Below are positions 8,065-12,500 of a DNA stretch of 12,500 nt, in pieces. The stretch's first letter is position 1. Each line of letters begins with the position of its first letter. The notes under the pieces were generated by a model. That model did no database searches, was not told where the DNA came from, and was given only the letters and a program-made list of their open reading frames with translations. The position numbers and the translations under genes were made by a program. Origin of the DNA: Theodoxus fluviatilis (Eukaryota; Mollusca; Gastropoda; Cycloneritida; Neritidae); the NCBI GenBank assembly GCA_034096865.1, contig JAWQFJ010012455.1, forward strand, positions 75,001 through 87,500, written 5' to 3'.

Positions 8065-8450
8065 GTACGTCGCAAAAAGAAAACCCAAGGACAGCGAGCT
8101 TTTTCTTACATCGGCCCTGTAACGTGGAATAGCCTACCTTTCCCTGTCCGTCACTCTGATTCCATGTCCCAGTTCAAAACCTCCCTCAAGACACACCTGT
8201 TCCGGTCAGTCTTTCCTGACGAGCAGTGAAGTGCTTCACAAGGCGCCTCTTTTATGTTTCGTGCTTTGTTTATTGCCTGCTATTTAATTAATTGTATTGT
8301 ATTTAATTTTTCTTTTATTTCAACTGTACAGTGTGCGAGTGTTGGAATGATTTGTATGAGTGTGGACTTTTGCATTGTAAACGCCATAAGCTTGCCTGTT
8401 AGGGAAGGTATGTGCGTACAAATAGTCTGTATTATTATTATTATTTACCT
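8065..8450 (+). mobile_element. LINE 3' fragment, copy 1 (5'-truncated)
   Basis: In one plus-strand frame (8065-8229) the segment encodes KKKTQGQRAFSYIGPVTWNS and then SQFKTSLKTHLFR, ending with TGA at 8227-8229. This is the typical extreme C-terminus of ORF2 in CR1/L2/Jockey-type non-LTR retrotransposons, where an R-A-F, W-N-S-L-P and F-K-x-x-L-K-T-x-L-F pattern follows the reverse transcriptase. About 200 bp of 3' UTR follow, including CATAAGCTTGCCTGT and GGTATGTGCGTACA, then a short (ATT)n tail at about 8431-8445. The same 3' UTR words and tail occur in copy 2 at the same spacing (about 345 bp from the QGQR codons to the tail), so both belong to one family. The 5' end lies in unrelated DNA, as expected for target-primed insertion with truncation. 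Confidence 0.85.
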
Positions 8451-8918
8451 CTGGATAGGGCAATGGAGAGGTGGGGAACTGATTGACAGGCGAGGACACT
8501 AGTTCGGTGGCGGAAATAGGAACGGGCTAAAAGAAGAGTAAATGAGGTTTTAGGTGGAGGCGAGAGACAAGGACAGAACGAGGAATGAAGGAAATGCATG
8601 GATGTGCTGGAGCTGAGACAGAATGCGAGTTGACTGAAGGAGGAAGCAGGAGGAAGTGAATGCGATGTGGAACGGACGACTAAAATGGAAGAAAAGAATG
8701 GAGAGGGCTGCAAGGAGAAAGTACAACTCTATTGATCATCCCACAATGGCAGTCGCAATGAGACTCCAGAAGGTTTGCTTCAAGGATAGGATGTAATTTC
8801 ATCCCCAAAAAGTGGAGTGGTGCTTTGAATACGACGTAATAAACTGTGTGAGCCAATGTGTCTCAAGAATTGGCCTACAGAGCCACCAGAGGGCATATCG
8901 CCAGACACTTCCTTCCCT
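8451..8918. other. Gene-free stretch between mobile-element fragments
   Basis: Purine-rich in its first half (about 8500-8720), which produces a Ser/Leu-rich open frame on the minus strand with no domain. The rest is unique. Nothing else is recognised. Confidence 0.45.
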
Positions 8919-9056
8919 GTTGTTGTTGTTGTTGTTGTTGTTGTTGCGTACCTGGGCTAAACACTCCCAGGATCACCCAAGTGGGTGAGATGATTGCGTG
9001 TGTGACTGTTTTTTTATCTTCGAACCCAAGGTGGGCGGCGGAGGCAAATCGGATCA
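8919..9056 (-). mobile_element. Possible SINE with (CAA)n tail, minus strand
   Basis: Read on the minus strand, sequence from about 9056 leads through GGGTTCGAAG (complement at about 9019-9028), which resembles a tRNA-type B box, then two adjacent hairpins, and ends in an uninterrupted (CAA)n of about nine repeats (8946-8919). The hairpins are TCACCCA/TGGGTGA (8973-8979 with 8982-8988) and CCTGGG/CCCAGG (8951-8956 with 8966-8971). A B box near the 5' side plus stem-loops and a simple-repeat tail is the layout of tRNA-derived SINEs. No A box is visible; the 5' part may be cut off by the neighbouring element. The assignment is tentative. Confidence 0.35.
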
Positions 9057-9292
9057 GGGCCCATATTCACAACGGCGATTTATCGGCGATTTATTTTAAC
9101 TCCGATTTATCTCTAAACTCAGACGATTCCAACTGCCTGTTCCGCTCTCCCTTGGCTGGAAACCAGTATATATAGCAAAGCGCAACCTAGGGTCCTCTGA
9201 CGAGCGTACCTTATCTCACCGATCAAGATAACGCGGGGCTAGGGGATTAATCGAGTGTTAAAAAGATAAATCGCCGTTGTGAATACGGGCCC
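9057..9292. mobile_element. MITE-like element with terminal inverted repeats
   Basis: The left end GGGCCCATATTCACAACGG is matched by the reverse complement of the right end, GGGCCCGTATTCACAACGG, with one mismatch. The match continues through CGATTTATC and, after a 9-bp extra piece on the left, through TTTTAAC and TCGATT(T/A)ATC, giving arms of about 50 bp. The interior (about 130 bp) has no open frame of note. Short length, no coding capacity and inverted ends fit a non-autonomous DNA transposon. CAG flanks both sides (9055-9057 and 9292-9294) if the element is read as GGCCC...GGGCC, which would be a 3-bp target duplication, but other boundaries are possible. The superfamily cannot be assigned. 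Confidence 0.75.
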
Positions 9293-10169
9293 AGGCCCTC
9301 AAACTAGCCATTGGTCACAGTGACAACGTCTTCTCTCAGTCTGTTAGAAATTTGGGCGTCATGTTTGACGATGATCTGTCAATGAGAGCTCATGTCAACA
9401 AAGTCTGTCAGTTAGCATATTATGAGTTAAGGAAAATTAGTACCATTCGTCATCATCTTTCTCCGCAGGCCACCAAAACGCTCATCACATCACATGTTCT
9501 GTCTCATCTCGACTATGGAAATTCTCTTCTCGCTGGCATCCCTGACACTCTGCTTAACAATCTCCAGAATATTCATAATTGTGCTGCTAGGCTAGTTTTT
9601 CGATGTCCCAAGCGTACCCATGTCTCTCCACTCCTACATACAATTCACTGGCTCCCCATCTCTCAGAGGATAGATTATAAACGTGCTACTTTGTGCTTCA
9701 AGGCCATCTACAACACCGCACCACACGCTCTTATAGAAATTCTTACAGTCTACACGCCCTCCAAATCTCTACGCTCAGCTGCTGACTAGAATACTTAAGG
9801 TCCCCCGCCGTAACAAGAAAACTCAAGGACAGCGTGCCTTCTCCTATATTGGACCTGTAACCTGGAATAGTCTCCCTCTCTCAGTCTGTCATTCTGACAC
9901 TCTGCCCCAATTCAAAAGTGCTCTAAAGACCCACATCTTCCGAACCGCCTTTCCCGCTGAGCTGCTTCGCCTTACTTGACCTGGCCTGCAAGTGCTGTGT
10001 ATATTGTATAGTTTGTTCTATTGGATTTTTGTTTTTGTTTTTTGTTTATGTGTGTAGTGTGTGAGTTTTTGTGGGAATGTGGTGTTGAGTGGTTGTATGA
10101 GTGTTGATTCTTTGGATTGTAAACACCATAAGCTTGCCTGTCAAGGGAAGGTATGTGCGTACATAAACT
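9293..10169 (+). pseudogene. LINE reverse transcriptase C-terminal fragment, copy 2
   Basis: The plus-strand frame is open from at least 9295 (ALKLAIGHSDNVFSQSVRNL onward) to a TAG at 9787-9789. It shows hallmarks of the RT thumb/C-terminal region of CR1/L2/Jockey-type LINEs: RNLGVMFD, LSMRAHVNKVC, SHLDYGNSLLAGIP, QNIHNCAARLV and IHWLPISQRIDYK. The usual LDYCNSLL has Gly for Cys. A frameshift near 9785 is followed in the next frame by TRILKVPRRNKKTQGQRAF and SYIGPVTWNSLP, ending LLRLT at TGA 9977-9979, the same C-terminus as copy 1. The 3' UTR contains CATAAGCTTGCCTGTC and GGTATGTGCGTACAT, then the ATT tail. The catalytic palm and the endonuclease are absent, so it is a dead 5'-truncated copy. 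Its left limit coincides with the right end of the inverted-repeat element. Confidence 0.9.
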
Positions 10170-10184
10170 ATATTATTATTTTTA

Positions 10185-10247
<63 letters not shown>
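10170..10247. repeat. (ATT)n tract, tail of LINE copy 2
   Basis: About 78 bp of mostly perfect ATT repeats directly follow the LINE 3' UTR. Copy 1 has the same tail type but only about 15 bp, so this one probably expanded as a microsatellite after insertion. Confidence 0.95.
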
Positions 10248-10248
<1 letters not shown>

Positions 10249-10670
10249 CATCATCACCGTAAAATGTTTGGATGATGATACTATTTTGTTCTATTGAAAA
10301 TGCTTCAATACTAACTCTGGAAGCACGTGTATGCTCTACACATGCTCATAACTGTGTGAGCTCGCAATGAGCACAGTTTTGCACAATTATTGTGGGCTTT
10401 TTTACGTGGGACATATTTTCAAGATAATCTGAATTCTGCTTTTCGCATTCTGGAGGGCGAGTCAATAGGCAAAAGAGTCCAACATATAAACTTGCACGGT
10501 GAAAACCCAATCGGCCCCAGAGAAGCATCCTTTCCGCATCTCACCCATCCACCCCCTACTCTCAGGCCATGCCTCCTTCAGTCAAAACGTTCCCCTCGCT
10601 GCTGCTTTCAGCCATTGCTGACGTAAGACATACGCCCACGCAGACTTTTCAGGGCAGATTGTTTTCAGAA
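10248..10670. other. Gene-free spacer
   Basis: No gene is supported. A 7-bp inverted repeat, TGCTCAT (10343-10349) and ATGAGCA (10367-10373), could form a small hairpin. The last 100 bp are C-rich and grade into the 27-bp array. Confidence 0.45.
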
Positions 10671-11150
10671 GACCCTCTCCTCCCTCCCCACTGCAAAGAC
10701 CCTCCCTTCCCTCCGTACTGCAAAGACCCTCCCCTCCCTCCCCACTGCAAAGACCCTCCCCTCCCTCTCTACTGCAAAGACCCTCCCCTCCCTCCCCACT
10801 GCAAAGACCCTCCCCTCCCTCCCTACTGCAAAGACCCTCCCCTCCTTCCCCACTGCAAAAGTCCCTCCCCTCCTCCCTCCCTACTGCAAAAGACCCTCCC
10901 CTCCCTCCCTACTGCAAAGTCCCTCCCCTCCCTCCCCACTGCAAAGACCCTCCCCTCCCTCCCCACTGCAAAGACCCTCCCCTCCCTCCCCACTGCAAAG
11001 ACCCTCCCCTCCCTCCCTACTGCAAAGACCCTCCCCTCCCTCCCCACTGCAAAGACCCTCTCCCTCCCCACTGCAAAAGTCCCTCCCCTCCCTCCCCACT
11101 GCAAAGACCCTCCCCTCCCTACTGCAAAAGTCCCTCCCCTCCCTCCCCAC
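10671..11150. repeat. 27-bp G4-forming minisatellite, array 1
   Basis: About 18 tandem units of roughly 27 bp each contain ACTGCAAAGACC followed by CTCCCCTCCCTCCCC. Variants include AAAAGTCC in place of AAAGACC, TAC in place of CAC, and shortened C/T segments. The minus strand of a typical unit reads GGGGAGGGAGGGGAGGG, four G-runs separated by single A, a textbook G-quadruplex motif. Long Pro/Leu/Thr or Gly/Glu/Val/Phe frames in this block are repeat by-products. Confidence 0.95.
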
Positions 11151-11404
11151 AATATTGGCAAAAACGTTGTGCGATTAACCCTTGTATGCGGCCAAGCGCC
11201 AGCATCGGGTTGGAATACTCCCCAGGGAGCGGAGTTGGTGCTGGTACCTGACTGTGTGCGTCTTAAATGTCTGTCACTATGTTTGTTGTGAGGTACCAGT
11301 GAGGATTGATGAAGATGCCCAGTGATCAGGGGGTAAAGTGTAAGCGGTTTGAGACCCTGACAAAGGGTGTAAGTCGCTATAAAAAAACCACACCTTAAAC
11401 CACA
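11151..11404 (+). mobile_element. SINE-like insertion splitting the 27-bp array
   Basis: A 254-bp segment unrelated to the minisatellite interrupts it. The 9 bp CCTCCCCAC occur just before it (11142-11150) and again just after it (11405-11413), after which the array continues with TGCAAAG. Uninterrupted array would have only one such copy at that phase, so this looks like a target-site duplication. The 3' part (11333-11387) contains GTAAAGTGTAAGCGGTTTGA, then AAGGGTGTAAGTCGCTATAAA and an A-rich end, similar in style to the GTAAAGCGCTTTGAG and CGCTATATAAAT tails shared by many SINEs and their partner LINEs. A perfect 9-bp inverted repeat CTGGTACCT/AGGTACCAG (11241-11249, 11291-11299) lies inside. 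No open frame of interest. The family is not identified. Confidence 0.55.
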
Positions 11405-11889
11405 CCTCCCCACTGCAAAGTCCCTCCCCTCCCCACTGCAAAAGTCCCTCCCCTCCCTCCCCACTGCAAAGACCCTCCCCTCCCCACTGCAAAAGTCCCT
11501 CCCCTCCCTCCCCACTGCAAAGACCCTCCCCTCCCTACTGCAAAAGTCCCTCCCCTCCCTCCCCACTGCAAAAGTCCCTCCCCTCCCTCCCCACTGCAAA
11601 GACCCTCCCCTCCCTACTGCAAAGACCCTCCCCTCCCTCCCCACTGCAAAGACCCTCCCCTCCCCACTGCAAAAGTCCCTCCCCTCCCCACTGCAAAAGT
11701 CCCTCCCCTCCCTCCCCACTGCAAAGACCCTCCCCTCCCCACTGCAAAGACCCTCCCTCCCCACTGCAAAGACCCTCCCCTCCCTCCCCACTGCAAAGAC
11801 CCTCCCCTCCCTCCCCACTGCAAAAGTCCCTCCCCTCCCTCGCCACTGCAAAGACCCTCCCCTCCCTACTGCAAAAGACCCTCCCTACC
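11405..11889. repeat. 27-bp G4-forming minisatellite, array 2
   Basis: The same unit as array 1 continues in the same orientation and phase style for about 18-20 units. It has more AAAAGTCC variants and more shortened units (about 19-24 bp) than array 1. It ends at about 11889 in CTACCGCCCACC. Arrays 1 and 2 are best read as one locus cut by the 254-bp insertion. Confidence 0.94.
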
Positions 11890-12140
11890 GCCCACCAGGC
11901 CAGGCTTCCCAACCCTCTACGGAGACTCCGCTGCCCTGCCTGCTTTTGCGGCTGACTGGCTAGAGCTAATGAACGCGTGCGCGGCCATGCTCCATTACGT
12001 CGGGTCTGTGCCTGGCCCCCGTGTGTTTGCTGAAGCAACATGCCTTGCCCCGCGTCGCAGCTGCCGCCTGTGCAGACATGTGTGAGCATCGACTGGGCCG
12101 CCCTCCAGGTCCACACTCACATGTAGGTCTTGACTGTGTG
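11890..12140. other. GC-rich unique spacer
   Basis: No gene is supported. It is GC-rich with several CpGs. A plus-strand segment after GTCGCAG (about 12060) up to GTGGTAAGC (about 12140) has splice-like ends but no convincing peptide, so it is not called. Confidence 0.4.
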
Positions 12141-12335
12141 GTAAGCTCACACACATGCACACACACACACACATGCACACACACACATGCACACACACAC
12201 ATGCACACACACATGCACACACACACACACATGCACACACACATGCACACACACACACACATACACACACACATGCACACACACACACACAAACGTGCAC
12301 ATACACACACATGCACATACTCACACACACACACA

Positions 12336-12378
<43 letters not shown>
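12141..12378. repeat. (CA)n microsatellite with ATGCACAC interruptions
   Basis: CA repeats are interrupted at irregular 10-22 bp spacing by ATG or ATA, forming a loose ACATGCACACACAC tandem pattern in the first two thirds and a purer (CA)n near 12320-12376. Open frames of Thr/His or Cys/Val are by-products. Confidence 0.95.
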
Positions 12379-12380
<2 letters not shown>

Positions 12381-12500
12381 GCAACAGCCCTGCTGCTCTG
12401 TGTGGATGGTGTGTTTTGTTTTGGCTGTTAGTGAGTCCCGAAGAAGTGAGATGTAATACAGTGTAAAGGTATATGTGTGGTTTTATTCAGTGACTCATCA
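12379..12500. other. Unique right end, nothing recognised
   Basis: Mixed sequence with no supported gene, repeat or RNA. Confidence 0.4.

Noticed and set aside
10569..11851. Pro-rich plus-strand and Gly/Val/Phe-rich minus-strand frames of up to 342 codons
   Set aside because: They are by-products of the 27-bp array and even run through the SINE-like insertion; 28-bp variant units shift the frame repeatedly.
12060..12140. Possible plus-strand exon between GTCGCAG and GTGGTAAGC
   Set aside because: Two frames are interrupted or give very short peptides, the pyrimidine tract is weak, and nothing adjoining supports it.

Overview
This window looks like non-coding, repeat-rich nuclear DNA of an animal, most likely a marine invertebrate such as a mollusc. 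The reasons are the lack of any compact gene layout, many microsatellites and minisatellites, 3' fragments of a non-LTR retrotransposon with an ATT-type tail, a short element with terminal inverted repeats, and SINE-like pieces. The species assignment is inference from repeat style only. No prokaryotic operon, CRISPR array, tRNA or rRNA was found. Almost every long open frame is a by-product of tandem repeats whose period is a multiple of three.

Layout. 1-892: gene-free DNA with pyrimidine and purine tracts. 893-3205: a minisatellite of about 64 units of 36 bp, with a uniform core (about 918-2225), a decayed right half (2226-3205), and a 45-bp unit variant that marks a 261-bp higher-order repeat. 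3206-4170: mostly unique DNA with one nested palindrome. 4176-4868: G-run, (GA)n, (CAGA)n, (CA)n, then five copies of a 48-bp repeat. 5350-5702: CA/CG/poly-C low-complexity block. 6287-7304: the best candidates for real coding sequence, two or three short open blocks on the minus strand with plausible splice sites, plus one competing plus-strand candidate exon. 7339-7361: a run of 23 G. 7545-7835: about five copies of a 57-bp repeat. 8065-8450 and 9293-10247: two 3' fragments of the same LINE family in the same orientation. Between them lie a (TTG)n tract with two hairpins (possible minus-strand SINE) and a 236-bp element with terminal inverted repeats. 10671-11889: two 27-bp minisatellite arrays with a perfect G-quadruplex motif in a typical unit of the minus strand, split by a 254-bp SINE-like insertion that shows a 9-bp duplication. 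12141-12378: CA-rich microsatellite.

No set of genes working together can be shown here. If the minus-strand exons are real, they are the 3' part of a gene whose 5' end lies right of about 7300 or outside the window. The window's main interest is its repeat biology: a higher-order-structured minisatellite, a G4-dense minisatellite invaded by a retroelement, and a pile-up of nested transposable-element fragments.
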